Assembly: GCA_024275895.1 (NCBI GenBank)
Contig: JAJRYE010000016.1
Location: 25,900 to 89,899, forward strand
DNA from: Alphaproteobacteria bacterium
GTDB lineage: Bacteria > Pseudomonadota > Alphaproteobacteria > Rhizobiales > BM303
DNA: 64,000 nt
Reading direction: 5' to 3'
The notes beneath the pieces were generated by a model. That model had not been told where the DNA came from and made no database searches. It was given only the letters and a program-made list of their open reading frames with translations. Made by a program: the position numbers and the translations under genes. Positions within the stretch are counted from its first letter, which is position 1. Every line of letters begins with the position of its first letter. Shown in pieces: positions 8,250 to 17,484 of the stretch.

Positions 8250-9248
8250 ATGACCGACACATTCAAAGCGTTGCTGATCAACAAGACCGAGGACGGCCAG
8301 AGCGTGCAATTCACGCAGATGAGCAATGATGATCTCATGGAAGGCGAGGTTCTGGTCAAGGTGGAATACTCGACCCTCAACTTCAAGGATGGTCTTGCCA
8401 TCACCGGCCTGGCACCCATTTTGCGCCAATACCCGCTTATCCCCGGCATTGATTTTGCCGGAGAAGTCATAACCTCGGATGATGAGCGCTATGCGCCCGG
8501 CGACAAGGTGGTCTGCACCGGCTGGGGCATTGGCGAAACCCATCACGGCGGCTATGCCGAACGCGCCAGGGTGCCGGGTGAATATCTGGTGCCGGTGCCG
8601 CAAGGCTGGAGCACTGCCGATGCCATGACCATCGCCACGGCGGGCTTTACCGCCATGTTATGCGTGCTGCGCCTTGAAGAGCTGGGTCTGAAACCCGGTG
8701 ATGGCGAAGTGGTGGTCACAGGCGCTGCGGGCGGTGTTGGTTCGGTGGCGGTTGCGCTGCTGGCCAAACGCGGTTTTCATGTCGTGGCCTCGACCGGGCG
8801 GCCGCAAGAGGCGGAGTATCTCAAGGCTTTGGGCGCAGCGGAAATTATTGACCGTGGAGTATTTGCCGGCAAGCCCCGCGCCCTGAGCAAAACCAGATGG
8901 GCCGGGGCGGTTGATGTGGCGGGCTCCTCAACCCTTGCCAATCTCATCTCGCAAATGAAATATCACGGTATTGTCACCGCCTGCGGGCTGGCGCAGGGGG
9001 CGGATTTGCCCGCCAATGTCATGCCGTTTATTCTGCGCGGGGTCACGCTCGCCGGTGTCGAATCCGTCATTGTGGCGCGCGAAAAGCGCCTCGCCGCCTG
9101 GGACCGCCTCGCATCTGATCTGGATATGGCGAAGCTGGCCACCTTGACCACCCATGTGCCTTTTGACGATGTGCAAAAAGTTGCTGCCCGGATCGTAAAG
9201 GGAAAAACCCGCGGCCGCATCGTCATCGACATCGCGCCGCCGGAGTAA
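8250..9248 (+). CDS. MDR-type oxidoreductase, AcuI/YhdH family
   Basis: The protein has 332 residues of the medium-chain dehydrogenase superfamily. Family marks are STLNFKDGLAITG, PLIPGIDFAGEV, GWGIGETHHGGYAERARV and the NADPH-binding glycine motif VVTGAAGGVGSVAVALLAKRG. This set is characteristic of the YhdH/AcuI branch, whose best known member reduces acryloyl-CoA to propionyl-CoA. No zinc-ligand cysteines are evident, as in that branch. A clear ribosome site (AGAGG) precedes the ATG. The physiological substrate cannot be fixed; no DMSP lyase or other acu gene is nearby. Confidence 0.85.
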   Translation: MTDTFKALLINKTEDGQSVQFTQMSNDDLMEGEVLVKVEYSTLNFKDGLAITGLAPILRQYPLIPGIDFAGEVITSDDERYAPGDKVVCTGWGIGETHHGGYAERARVPGEYLVPVPQGWSTADAMTIATAGFTAMLCVLRLEELGLKPGDGEVVVTGAAGGVGSVAVALLAKRGFHVVASTGRPQEAEYLKALGAAEIIDRGVFAGKPRALSKTRWAGAVDVAGSSTLANLISQMKYHGIVTACGLAQGADLPANVMPFILRGVTLAGVESVIVAREKRLAAWDRLASDLDMAKLATLTTHVPFDDVQKVAARIVKGKTRGRIVIDIAPPE

Positions 9249-9260
9249 GGCGGCTGCGCG

Positions 9261-9518
9261 TTACTGCGTCACCCGGTTCAAGGTGAACTCGCCCAGATCA
9301 ATGCGTTGCGACAGGCTGTCGGTCATCTGGCCGACGGCTTCCTCGCCATGCACCGTAATCATATCCGAAAGCGCGGCGAAAATCGCTGCATTCGCCAGCA
9401 GATAGGGATCGATCCCGTCCGAAAGCGCCTCTTCCCAAGCGTCCAGAATATACTGCAGGGCTTCTTGCTTCTTTATTCTGATCAAAGGATCTTCGTCATA
9501 TGCAGCCAGTCTTTTCAT
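9261..9518 (-). CDS. Small hypothetical protein (85 aa)
   Basis: I do not recognise this gene. Starting at the ATG at 9518, which has AGAGGAAG just upstream, it encodes a soluble acidic protein starting MKRLAAYDEDPL with a helical central part (EALQYILDAWEEALSDGI). An upstream in-frame ATG at 9593 would add 25 residues but has a weaker ribosome site. It converges on the AcuI-like gene with 12 bases between stops. No signal peptide or membrane segment is visible. Confidence 0.6.
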   Translation of the reverse strand: MKRLAAYDEDPLIRIKKQEALQYILDAWEEALSDGIDPYLLANAAIFAALSDMITVHGEEAVGQMTDSLSQRIDLGEFTLNRVTQ

Positions 9519-9682
9519 GTCTTCCTCTGTCACCCGCGCGGCGCCCGGCGATAAAATAAATCTGCATTCCTTTTTAACACGCCGGCGCGCCAAGTCATGC
9601 TGAACCTGAATTAAAGGTTAACGCGGCGGGGAAAACTCCAGAGTCTTTCACGTAATAACGGCACCGGCCCGGTGCTGATTCA

Positions 9683-9702
9683 ATCAAAAGATGAAGCGCT
9701 CT
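9683..9702 (-). repeat. Copy 1 of the post-stop-codon repeat element
   Basis: Read on the minus strand, AGAGCGCTTCATCTTTTGAT begins 3 bases after the TAG stop of the DUF3179 gene (9706-9708) and is followed by TGAATC and a GC-rich hairpin (CACCGGGCCGGTG, 9662-9674). The same 20-mer, with one change, follows stop codons at 19895 and 29632. Confidence 0.75.
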
Positions 9703-9705
9703 GAT

Positions 9706-10740
9706 CTATCGGGTCTGGATGGGGTGATCAGGGTTGAAAGCAAAATAGGCAAAGGCGAATGTGAGGTGATAGACAATATCCTCCATGCCGCCTTTCCCCT
9801 TGCGCTGTGCGGTGACATTGCCCACATCGCGGCCCTCGGATATGATTGCGGCATCAAGCGCGGAGACCTGCCCCGGCGTCCAGTTTAAAACCACATCATT
9901 TTTTTCAATGCGTTTTTTCTGGCGCAAAAGCTGCAACGACACCGCAAAGGGCCCCTTTGCGGTTTCCACCGCCACAACCCGCGCCATGGGATTTATCCCT
10001 TTCGGCAAGGCACCGCGGAACAGGCCATAGGGTGTATCGCGCCGGTCATAACCGGCGTAAGGGTTGCGGCCATAACGGCGCAGGGAGCGCGAATTGGGAT
10101 GCAGAACCTTGCCGCCGGGATGTGCGTCCTGAAACCGTTTGAAGGATTCAAGCCGGGTGGGAATCATTTTCAGTTCCTGTCCGGTCATCGCGCCGACAAT
10201 CGCCTCACCGGTGAATTGCTGCCACCAGCTCTCGGTTTGCCGGTCATACATGACCAGATCGGAATTGCGCAGCAATCCTGTCGTGCCAAAATCCAGCACT
10301 TTACCGCCCAGTTCGCGGTAAAAGGCAATTGCGGTATTGCACAAGGGGCAGAATGTCACCGTAACCGGGATACCGCCCACCGTATCGTTGACGATTTCAT
10401 GCCACATCATGATTTGCAGCGGGTAGGCGCGCGCATCGCCGCCCAGAACCAGGGTGATCACCGGGTCCTGCGGGCTCAGGTCGCGGGTTTCGGAAATGGA
10501 TTTATATACCGGCTTGTCAATCGGCGGAATTCCGTCCCGCAGCGGGCCGCCCATGAAAATCTCGTTAAAATCAATCGAGGATTTGCTGAAATCGGTTTTG
10601 GTCCACCCTTGCGCCCGCCAGTCATCGGGTCCCGCCGACACAGCAGGGCCGGCTAAAAAAAACACCGCCGCCAGCAAAAGCGGCACAAAATACAATTGCC
10701 GGCGACGGGTAGAGAAGGGAGGTAACTCAAAACATCTCAT
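9706..10740 (-). CDS. DUF3179 domain protein, exported
   Basis: The start at 10740 gives 344 residues. An N-terminal signal-anchor (FVPLLLAAVFFLAGPAVSAG) predicts export. The body contains DUF3179 marks: GIPPIDKP, a segment around VLGGDARAYPLQIMMWHEI, the cysteine pair FCPLCNTA and LLRNSDLVMYDRQTESWWQQ. DUF3179 is a domain of unknown biochemical function found in secreted bacterial and archaeal proteins; the conserved CPLC pair could be redox-active or bind metal, which is inference. It lies downstream of a Nudix gene on the same strand with a 36-base gap. Confidence 0.85.
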   Translation of the reverse strand: MRCFELPPFSTRRRQLYFVPLLLAAVFFLAGPAVSAGPDDWRAQGWTKTDFSKSSIDFNEIFMGGPLRDGIPPIDKPVYKSISETRDLSPQDPVITLVLGGDARAYPLQIMMWHEIVNDTVGGIPVTVTFCPLCNTAIAFYRELGGKVLDFGTTGLLRNSDLVMYDRQTESWWQQFTGEAIVGAMTGQELKMIPTRLESFKRFQDAHPGGKVLHPNSRSLRRYGRNPYAGYDRRDTPYGLFRGALPKGINPMARVVAVETAKGPFAVSLQLLRQKKRIEKNDVVLNWTPGQVSALDAAIISEGRDVGNVTAQRKGKGGMEDIVYHLTFAFAYFAFNPDHPIQTR

Positions 10741-10776
10741 GCGATGACAATGGCGCGAATTGTGATCACGCGCCAA

Positions 10777-11205
10777 TCAAGAGCACGTGAGGTTTTTAAT
10801 AATCCCGAGGGCGCCTTTGGTAAGCTCCAGCTTTTTCGCTCTCTTGTAATCGGCCCAGCACAGCGCCGAGGCATCGCTTGCCGCTTGTGCCGCGCCGCTT
10901 TTGTAGGCACCGCTATAGATAATGAGGATATAATGATGACGCGCCCGGTCCTGATCGATATCAAGGATTTCAATCACATCAATCTGCTTCAGGGGACCGG
11001 CGGTAATCCCGGTTTCCTCAAGCAGCTCGCGCCGCGCCGCATCAATGAGCTTTTCACCCGCCTTGATCAACCCGCCGGGAAAGCTCCACATCCCCTGCAA
11101 TGGCGCATTGCCGCGCTGCACCAGCAAAACCTTGCCCCGGTCAACAATAGCGGCGCTGACCCCGACAAGCGGGCGGGACGGATACAGGCGTGATGACGAG
11201 CTCAT
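10777..11205 (-). CDS. Nudix hydrolase
   Basis: The 142-residue product has a complete Nudix box: GGLIKAGEKLIDAARREL followed by LEETGI, matching GX5EX7REUXEEXGU with all catalytic glutamates. The preceding VLLVQRGNAPLQGMWSFPGG is typical of ADP-ribose or 8-oxo-dGTP type enzymes. It hydrolyses a nucleoside diphosphate linked to another group; the substrate is not readable. The ATG at 11205 is preferred over a TTG at 11220. It follows a hypothetical gene by 15 bases and precedes the DUF3179 gene, and the three are probably one operon. Confidence 0.9.
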   Translation of the reverse strand: MSSSSRLYPSRPLVGVSAAIVDRGKVLLVQRGNAPLQGMWSFPGGLIKAGEKLIDAARRELLEETGITAGPLKQIDVIEILDIDQDRARHHYILIIYSGAYKSGAAQAASDASALCWADYKRAKKLELTKGALGIIKNLTCS

Positions 11206-11220
11206 GCCCCCATTATGCAA

Positions 11221-11775
11221 TTAATCAAACATGGCGTCGATATCCGCCTGGGTCTGGCCATGATCCGGCATTGCCTCGGCGGTCTCGTGACGCGCCTCGT
11301 TTATTGAGCCGTGAATGGCTCCGTTGAGCTGGTCGAGCAGTGGCGAGAGCGCGATATGCGCACCCTTGCAAATTGCGTCAAAGCGGTCAATCTGCCGGGT
11401 TTCCCAGGCGATGCGGGCATTATGGGCCGTCTCCAGAATGCGGATATCCAGCTCGGCGCAGATATTCTCGAACCGGGTGCGAACCCCCAGCGATGCGTGC
11501 CTGTAGGCGGCGATCGCCAGCTCCTTGCCCTGAAAGGACGAATCGCGGAAATGGTCTTCATAGGTTTTCGGCGTCCAGGCTTCGACATCTTCCAGACAAT
11601 CGGGCATATCGGGAAGCATCTCGAACAACATGATCACTTCATTGTAGTGATTGAGGTAATCTGTCGCCAGCAGGGTAACGGGATTGATATTGGCCTCGAC
11701 CAGGCTGGCGGCGGACAAACCGTGCCCGGCCGTTATGGCGGCGTCAACCTCAAATTGTTGCGGCAATTCTCCCAC
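11221..11775 (-). CDS. Hypothetical protein (184 aa)
   Basis: I do not recognise a family. The start codon is GTG with a good AGAGGGAC ribosome site. The sequence is soluble, acidic and mostly helical, with WTPKTYEDHFRDSSFQGKEL and a region of regularly spaced charged residues near the middle (TRFENICAELDIRILETAH). No signal peptide or transmembrane segment is visible. It is the first gene of a minus-strand run with the Nudix hydrolase and DUF3179 genes and is divergent from the HMCES-type gene. Confidence 0.7.
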   Translation of the reverse strand: MGELPQQFEVDAAITAGHGLSAASLVEANINPVTLLATDYLNHYNEVIMLFEMLPDMPDCLEDVEAWTPKTYEDHFRDSSFQGKELAIAAYRHASLGVRTRFENICAELDIRILETAHNARIAWETRQIDRFDAICKGAHIALSPLLDQLNGAIHGSINEARHETAEAMPDHGQTQADIDAMFD

Positions 11776-11906
11776 GCGTCCCTCTTGCTCGATAATTTAC
11801 CTGTAACCTGTTCCGGTATTGCCCGGGAATATTGCATATTCATGTTTCAAAATGCTTACCTTTCGCGGGAAAGGCGTATAAATATTCCATATTTATGGAG
11901 GGTGAG

Positions 11907-12608
11907 ATGTGTGGACGCTATGCCATAACCCATGATCCGGAGACCATGCGCGGCTGGTTCGGCTATGAAGAAACCCCGAATTTCCCGCCGCGCTACAACA
12001 TCGCTCCTTCCCAACCTGTTCCCCTCATCCGCGCAGAGAAGGGCGGGCGGCATTTTTCGCTGCTGCGCTGGGGCTTTGTGCCCGCATGGGCAAGGGATAT
12101 TGATGCGCACGGCATTTTAATCAATGCGCGCGCTGAAGGGGTTTTGCAGCGCGCATCATTTAAAAATGCCATGAAACGCCGCCGGGCGCTGTTCATGGCC
12201 AGCGGTTTCTATGAATGGCAAAAACAGGGCAGGGGGCCAAAACAGCCCTTTTACATCACACCAACATCAGGCGAGCCCTTTGCCATCGCCGGGATATGGG
12301 AGCACTGGATGAGCAAGGACGGCGCCGAGCTTGAAACCACGGCATTGATCACGGTGGAGGCCAATGCGCAAATTCGGCCCATCCACAACCGCATGCCGGC
12401 AATTCTTGCCCCGGACGAGTATGATCTCTGGCTCGATGAAGCCACAAGACCGCAAGAGGCCGCCCGCCGGCTCAAACCCGCGCCGGAGGGGTTTTTAACG
12501 AGCTGGCCCGTCTCGGCCAAAGTCAATTGCGTTGCCAATGACAGCAAGGAGCTGGTCGAACCGCTGGAACCGGATGAGCCTGAAGGTCAGCCCGGTTTGT
12601 TTGATTGA
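11907..12608 (+). CDS. SOS-associated peptidase family, abasic-site protein (YedK/HMCES type)
   Basis: This family forms a covalent thiazolidine link through Cys2 with abasic sites in single-stranded DNA. The ATG at 11907 (ribosome site GGAGGGTGAG) puts the essential cysteine at position 2 (MCGRYA), which fixes the start. Other active-site marks are present: YNIAPSQPVPLIR, RWGFVPAWA, NARAEG, SGFYEW with the glutamate, and HNRMPAIL with the histidine. Length (233) is normal. It overlaps the convergent acetyltransferase gene by 22 bases at the 3' end. Confidence 0.95.
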   Translation: MCGRYAITHDPETMRGWFGYEETPNFPPRYNIAPSQPVPLIRAEKGGRHFSLLRWGFVPAWARDIDAHGILINARAEGVLQRASFKNAMKRRRALFMASGFYEWQKQGRGPKQPFYITPTSGEPFAIAGIWEHWMSKDGAELETTALITVEANAQIRPIHNRMPAILAPDEYDLWLDEATRPQEAARRLKPAPEGFLTSWPVSAKVNCVANDSKELVEPLEPDEPEGQPGLFD

Positions 12609-13030
12609 GCTTTGGCGTCCTCATCCAGCCAGCGCGCCATGACGAGGCGGGGCTCTTCGGTATAGCCCGAGGCGAGATAAAAATCGCGCACCGCTCCATT
12701 ATCCGCGCGGATCATCAGATTGAGCTTCCAGACGCCGCGCGCCTTGAGCCACGCCTCCGCGGCACCCAAAATCTGTTTGCCCAGCCCCTTGCCCTGATCC
12801 TGCGGCGAAACGGCAAGATAATACACCGTGCCCCGATGTCCGTCATAGCCCACCATGCAGCTTGCCGCGATGCGCCCGTCAATTGCGCCGACAAGAATAT
12901 CGGAAGCCGGTGATTGGCGGGCAAAGGCAATATCACGCTCAGGGTCATTATGGGGCCGGGTCAGCCCCGCCGCCTGCCACAGGCGGATAATATTGCCCAG
13001 ATCCTCATCCCTCAAGGCGCGGATCTTCAT
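12587..13030 (-). CDS. GNAT family N-acetyltransferase (YpeA-like)
   Basis: The 147-residue product has the GNAT core: an N-terminal strand-helix start (MKIRALRDEDLGNIIRLW), YYLAVSPQDQGKGLGKQIL with the acetyl-CoA pyrophosphate loop QGKGLG, and LMIRADNGAVRDFYLASGY. This order and the motif GYDGHRGTVYYLAV match YpeA-type acetyltransferases. The acceptor is unknown. Its start overlaps the stop of the FAD-linked oxidase gene in an ATGA, implying coupling, and its end overlaps the convergent HMCES-type gene. Confidence 0.9.
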   Translation of the reverse strand: MKIRALRDEDLGNIIRLWQAAGLTRPHNDPERDIAFARQSPASDILVGAIDGRIAASCMVGYDGHRGTVYYLAVSPQDQGKGLGKQILGAAEAWLKARGVWKLNLMIRADNGAVRDFYLASGYTEEPRLVMARWLDEDAKAQSNKPG

Positions 13031-14481
13031 TTTGCTTCATCCTCCTCGCCGGGCAGCAATTTGGGCAGCAATTTGCCGGGGTTTAAAATGCCAAGCGGAT
13101 CAAACGCGGTTTTCAATCGCCGCATCATATCAAGCTCAACGGGCGATTTGACCCCGGGCAGAAGATCGCGCTTGAGAATGCCGATGCCGTGCTCGGCGCT
13201 GATGGAGCCGTTCATATCCATCACGATCGCATGCACAATGGCGTTCATTTCCTCCCAGCGGGCAAGAAAAGCCCCGCGCGCCATGCCTTCAGGCTGGGTG
13301 ACGTTAAAATGCACATTGCCATCGCCCAGATGGCCGAAAGGAACCGGGCGGCAGCCGGGGAGATATTGGCGGACAGCGGTGCTGGCCCGGTCGATAAATT
13401 CAGGCATTTTAGCCACGGGGACGCAAATATCATGTTTGATACTGCCGCCTTCGGGTTTTTGCGCTTCTGAAAGCCCGTGGCGCAGATGCCAGAAGGCCCC
13501 GCGCTGGGTCTCGCTCTGCGCCAGCGCCGCATCGCTGATCAGACCGTTTTCAAAGCCGCGCATCAGAGTGTTTTCCAGCGCCTCGCGCACGCCTGCACCA
13601 TCGCCGGAAACCTCCGCCAGAACATACCATGGATGCGGTTCATCGAACGGATCGCGCGCGCCGGGAACATGGCGCAAAACAAATTCTACCCCGATGCGCG
13701 GCATGATTTCAAAAGCTGTGACCTGCCCTCCGGCGGCGTTCAGGTCATGCAGCAGCTCCAGCGCCTCTCGCGGGCCCGGTATACAGATCAATGCCGTCTC
13801 CAGCCGGGCCGGTTTGGCAAACAGCTTCAGCGCCGCCGCCGTGATGACGCCCAAAGTTCCCTCCGCGCCCAGAAACAGCGATTTGAGATCATAACCGGTA
13901 TTGTCCTTGCGCAGGGTGCGCAAGCCCTCCCATATGCGCCCGTCGGCCAGCACAACCTCAAGCCCCAGAACCAGCTCGCGCGCCGTGCCATAGGCCAGAA
14001 CCCCGGTGCCACCCGCATTGCTGGAAAGATTACCGCCAATCTGGCATGAGCCTTCAGAGGCGAGGGAAAGGGGGAAAAGCCGCCCCGCCTTGTCCGCCGC
14101 CCTCTGGACATGCTCAAGGATGCAGCCTGCTTCCACGATCATGCTGTTGTTTTGTGTATCCACATTGCGGATTTTGTTCAGTCTTGCGAGGCAAAGCACG
14201 ATCTGCGCCCCGGATTTATCCGGGATCTGCCCGCCCACCAGCCCCGTATTGCCCCCTTGCGGCACAATCCCGGTGCGGGTGCAGTTGGCAAGGGCAAGAA
14301 TTTGCGCAACCTGGCGCGTATCCGCCGGGCGCAGCACCATGGCGGCCGATCCGGTGAACTTGTCGCGCCATTCGCGCAGATAGGGCGCCTTGTCCTCATC
14401 CGTGCGCAAGGCGTATCGCTCGCCGGTAATGGCGGCGAAACGTTGCAGCAATTCTTCATCAGGCCTATTCAGCAAGGTCAT
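13027..14481 (-). CDS. FAD-binding oxidoreductase (D-2-hydroxy acid dehydrogenase type)
   Basis: The 484-residue product from the ATG at 14481 has an N-terminal PCMH-type FAD-binding domain (PQGGNTGLVGGQIP, then GNLSSNAGGTGVLAYGTARE) and the C-terminal FAD-oxidase_C domain ending AEHGIGILKRDLL and FDPLGILNPGKLLP. This is the D-lactate / D-2-hydroxyglutarate dehydrogenase family. The GHLGDGNVHFN motif carries the histidines usually involved in metal and substrate binding. The longer reading to 14619 would overlap tlyA and is rejected. The gene is coupled to the GNAT gene by an ATGA overlap. Confidence 0.9.
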   Translation of the reverse strand: MTLLNRPDEELLQRFAAITGERYALRTDEDKAPYLREWRDKFTGSAAMVLRPADTRQVAQILALANCTRTGIVPQGGNTGLVGGQIPDKSGAQIVLCLARLNKIRNVDTQNNSMIVEAGCILEHVQRAADKAGRLFPLSLASEGSCQIGGNLSSNAGGTGVLAYGTARELVLGLEVVLADGRIWEGLRTLRKDNTGYDLKSLFLGAEGTLGVITAAALKLFAKPARLETALICIPGPREALELLHDLNAAGGQVTAFEIMPRIGVEFVLRHVPGARDPFDEPHPWYVLAEVSGDGAGVREALENTLMRGFENGLISDAALAQSETQRGAFWHLRHGLSEAQKPEGGSIKHDICVPVAKMPEFIDRASTAVRQYLPGCRPVPFGHLGDGNVHFNVTQPEGMARGAFLARWEEMNAIVHAIVMDMNGSISAEHGIGILKRDLLPGVKSPVELDMMRRLKTAFDPLGILNPGKLLPKLLPGEEDEAK

Positions 14482-14489
14482 GATTTCTT

Positions 14490-15236
14490 TTAATCCAACT
14501 TTGCCTTTGCCGCGATCAGAAATTCCGCGTTGCCGTCCGCGCCGGAAATGGGCGAGGCGATCAGCCCCTTCACTTCCCAGCCCGTCTCCTCCTCCAGCCA
14601 GCGGCGAATCTCTTCGCAAACCGCATCGCGCAGCGCCGGGTCGCGGACAATCCCCCCCTTGCCGACATTCTCCGGCCCGGCTTCAAATTGCGGCTTGATG
14701 AGAGCGGTGAGCCATGCGCCGGGACGGCAAAGGGCAAGCGCCGGCGGCAGGGCCTTTTTCAGACTGATAAAAGAGACATCGCAAACCACTATATCCACCG
14801 GAGAGCGAATATGGTGGTACTCCAGATCCCTGACATTGAGCCGCTCAAGCGAGGTGACCCTGTCATCGTCTGCAATCGCCGCGTGAAGCTGCCCGTGGCC
14901 CGCATCAAGCGCAAAGACGCGGCCTGCGCCGCGGCGCAGCAGCACATCAGTAAACCCGCCGGTGGAAGCCCCGATATCAAGCGCGCGCATGCCTTCAACA
15001 TCAATCGCGAAATAATCAAGCGCCGCCGCCAGTTTCAGCCCGCCGCGCGAGACATAGGGCTGGGCCCCCGTATTGACATCAAGAGGCGAGTCATCCGCAG
15101 TTGCCTTGCCCGGTTTGGTAACAACTTGGCCCGCAACCTGCACCGCGCCGCGGCGGATGAGGTCAGCAGCTTTTGAGCGTGTCGGCACAAGCCCGCGCGC
15201 GACCAGAAGCGAATCAAGGCGCATTCCGGAGCCCAT
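14490..15236 (-). CDS. tlyA: TlyA family rRNA methyltransferase / hemolysin A family
   Basis: TlyA proteins 2'-O-methylate rRNA. The product shows an N-terminal S4 RNA-binding domain (RLDSLLVARGLVPTRSKAAD) and an FtsJ-like methyltransferase with SAM motif LDIGASTGGFTDVLLRRGA, then VCDVSFISLKKALPP and KPQFEAG. I give the start at 15236, 4 bases after the dxs stop; an ATG at 15224 is equally possible. It is the last gene of the conserved string HDAC, xseB, dxs, tlyA on the minus strand. Confidence 0.92.
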   Translation of the reverse strand: MGSGMRLDSLLVARGLVPTRSKAADLIRRGAVQVAGQVVTKPGKATADDSPLDVNTGAQPYVSRGGLKLAAALDYFAIDVEGMRALDIGASTGGFTDVLLRRGAGRVFALDAGHGQLHAAIADDDRVTSLERLNVRDLEYHHIRSPVDIVVCDVSFISLKKALPPALALCRPGAWLTALIKPQFEAGPENVGKGGIVRDPALRDAVCEEIRRWLEEETGWEVKGLIASPISGADGNAEFLIAAKAKLD

Positions 15237-15240
15237 TGTT

Positions 15241-17166
15241 TTAACTGTTCTGCGAGGCCGCCGCGTCATAATTGCGCCGCAGGGCGCTAAACACGGCCCG
15301 CACCATGCCCCTGGCGTCAAGTCCGGCTTCGGCATAGATATCTTCCGCCTTGCCCTGACCCAGAAATACATCCGGCAGGGTCAGGCTGCGGATTTTCAGG
15401 CCGTCATCCAGCAGGCCTTCGGAACTCAGGACATGCATGATCTGGGCGCCAAAACCGCCTGAGGCCCCTTCTTCAATGGTAATCAGCACCTCATGCCGCC
15501 TTGCCAGCGAGCGGATCATATCCAGATCAAGCGGTTTGGCGAAGCGGGCGTCGGCAACGGTTGTGGAAAGGCCGTAGGCCGCCAGCTCGTCCGCCGCCTT
15601 CAGGCTCTCGGCCAGCCTTGTGCCGAGCGATAAAATAGCCACCTTGCTGCCCTTGCGCACAATCCGCCCCTTGCCGATTGCAACCGGTTCCGGGTTTTGC
15701 GGGATTTGCACCCCGGTCCCTTCGCCGCGCGGATAGCGGATGGCGCTGGGCCCATCGTCAATACCCGCCGCCGTTGCCACCATGGCGGCAAGCTCGGCCT
15801 CATCGGACGGGGCCATGACGGTAAATCCGGGCAGATTGCTCAAAAAGGCCAGATCAAAAGCCCCCGCATGGGTCGGCCCGTCTGCCCCAACAAGCCCGGC
15901 CCTGTCAATGGCGAAGCGCACGGGAAGCTTTTGCAGCGCAACATCATGCACAAGCTGGTCATAGCCTCTTTGCAGGAAGGTGGAATAGATCGCGACAAAA
16001 GGCTTGAGACCTTCCGTGGCCTGCCCGGCGGCAAATGTCACCGCATGCTGCTCGGCAATGCCGGTATCGAAAAAACGGTCCGGGAAAGCGCTTGCAAACT
16101 GATCCGTTCCCGTGCCTTCGGGCATGGCGGCGGTAATCGCGGTGATTTTGTGGTCCCTTTCCCCGGCGCGCACCAGTGCCGCGCCGAAAATTTCGGTATA
16201 GGTCGGCGCTTTGGGAACCGGTTTTTCCTGGGCGCCGGTAACCACGTTAAACCTGCCGACGCCGTGATATTTGTCATCCGATTCTTCCGCCGGGCCGTAA
16301 CCCTTGCCCTTCTGGGTCACCACATGCACCAGCACGGGCCCGCCCTTGCGCTCGCGGACATTGCGCAATACGGGAAGCAGATGATCAAAATTATGGCCGT
16401 CAATCGGCCCGACATAAAAGAAACCAAGCTCTTCAAACAACGTGCCGCCGGTCGCCATGCCGCGGGCGTATTCTTCCGCCTTGGCCGCCGCCTCTTCCAG
16501 ACGCGGCGGCAGCTTGCTGATGATCTGCTTGGCCATGCCGCGCACTTTTCTGTAGGTCCGGCCCGATATCAGCCGCGCCAGATAAGCGCTCATCGCCCCC
16601 ACCGGCGGGGCGATCGACATATCATTGTCGTTGAGGATAACAATCAGCCGGCTGTCCATGGCGCCGGCATTGTTCATCGCCTCATACGCCATCCCGGCGC
16701 TCATTGAGCCATCGCCGATCACTGAGATGACCTTGCGCCCGGAGCCCTGCAGATCGCGCGCCACCGCCATGCCCAGCCCGGCGGAAATCGAGGTTGAGGA
16801 ATGCCCGGCCCCGAACGGGTCATACTTGCTCTCGGTGCGTTTGGTAAAACCCGAAAGCCCCCCCGGCTGACGCAGGGAGCGAATGGCGCCGCGCCGGTTG
16901 GTGAGGATTTTATGCGGATAGGACTGATGTCCCACATCCCAGACGATCCGGTCTTCGGGCGTGTTGAAAATATAATGCAGCGCCACGGTCAACTCGACAA
17001 CGCCCAGTCCGGCGCCCAGATGCCCGCCGGTCGTGGATACTGCATCCACCATTTCGGCGCGCAGCTCGCCCGCCAGTTGCTCAAGCTGGCCGATTTGCAG
17101 GCCCCGCAGGTCTTCCGGCGTGTTGACGAGGTCAAGCAGCGGCGTTTGAGGTCTGGTGGTGCTCAT
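15241..17166 (-). CDS. dxs: 1-deoxy-D-xylulose-5-phosphate synthase
   Basis: DXS condenses pyruvate with glyceraldehyde 3-phosphate to start the MEP isoprenoid pathway and also feeds thiamine and pyridoxal synthesis. The 641-residue protein begins [16 protein letters not shown], has the thiamine diphosphate binding segment [32 protein letters not shown], and the transketolase central domain with [17 protein letters not shown] and [15 protein letters not shown]. Length is normal for the family. It follows xseB by 6 bases and precedes tlyA by 4. Confidence 0.97.
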   Translation of the reverse strand: MSTTRPQTPLLDLVNTPEDLRGLQIGQLEQLAGELRAEMVDAVSTTGGHLGAGLGVVELTVALHYIFNTPEDRIVWDVGHQSYPHKILTNRRGAIRSLRQPGGLSGFTKRTESKYDPFGAGHSSTSISAGLGMAVARDLQGSGRKVISVIGDGSMSAGMAYEAMNNAGAMDSRLIVILNDNDMSIAPPVGAMSAYLARLISGRTYRKVRGMAKQIISKLPPRLEEAAAKAEEYARGMATGGTLFEELGFFYVGPIDGHNFDHLLPVLRNVRERKGGPVLVHVVTQKGKGYGPAEESDDKYHGVGRFNVVTGAQEKPVPKAPTYTEIFGAALVRAGERDHKITAITAAMPEGTGTDQFASAFPDRFFDTGIAEQHAVTFAAGQATEGLKPFVAIYSTFLQRGYDQLVHDVALQKLPVRFAIDRAGLVGADGPTHAGAFDLAFLSNLPGFTVMAPSDEAELAAMVATAAGIDDGPSAIRYPRGEGTGVQIPQNPEPVAIGKGRIVRKGSKVAILSLGTRLAESLKAADELAAYGLSTTVADARFAKPLDLDMIRSLARRHEVLITIEEGASGGFGAQIMHVLSSEGLLDDGLKIRSLTLPDVFLGQGKAEDIYAEAGLDARGMVRAVFSALRRNYDAAASQNS

Positions 17167-17172
17167 CGGTTA

Positions 17173-17427
17173 TTACTCAACATCAAGCGCTTCGCTTGCC
17201 TCTGCCTTGCCGTCTTTAAGGGTGATTTTTTCAATCCGCGCTTCGGCCTGTTTGAGCAAATCGTTGCATCTTTTTTTAAGCGCTTCACCGCGCTCGTAGA
17301 TGCGGATTGATTCTTCCAGCTCCACCTGTCCGGCCTCAAGCCGGCGGACAATGCCCTCCAGTTCGGCCAGCGCCTGCTCAAAGCTCAATGCGTTGATGCC
17401 TTGCCCCGATTGAGATTTATCCGCCAT
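17173..17427 (-). CDS. xseB: Exodeoxyribonuclease VII small subunit
   Basis: XseB pairs with XseA to degrade single-stranded DNA. The 84-residue product has the family pattern [38 protein letters not shown], forming a helical hairpin, with an acidic tail. The large subunit gene is not in the window, which is usual since xseA is often elsewhere. It sits between the HDAC-family gene (57-base gap) and dxs. Confidence 0.95.
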   Translation of the reverse strand: MADKSQSGQGINALSFEQALAELEGIVRRLEAGQVELEESIRIYERGEALKKRCNDLLKQAEARIEKITLKDGKAEASEALDVE

Positions 17428-17484
17428 GCAAACAGCCCTGAACAGTCAATTTAGCCAATTCATACCGCAAATTACCGGTAGTGG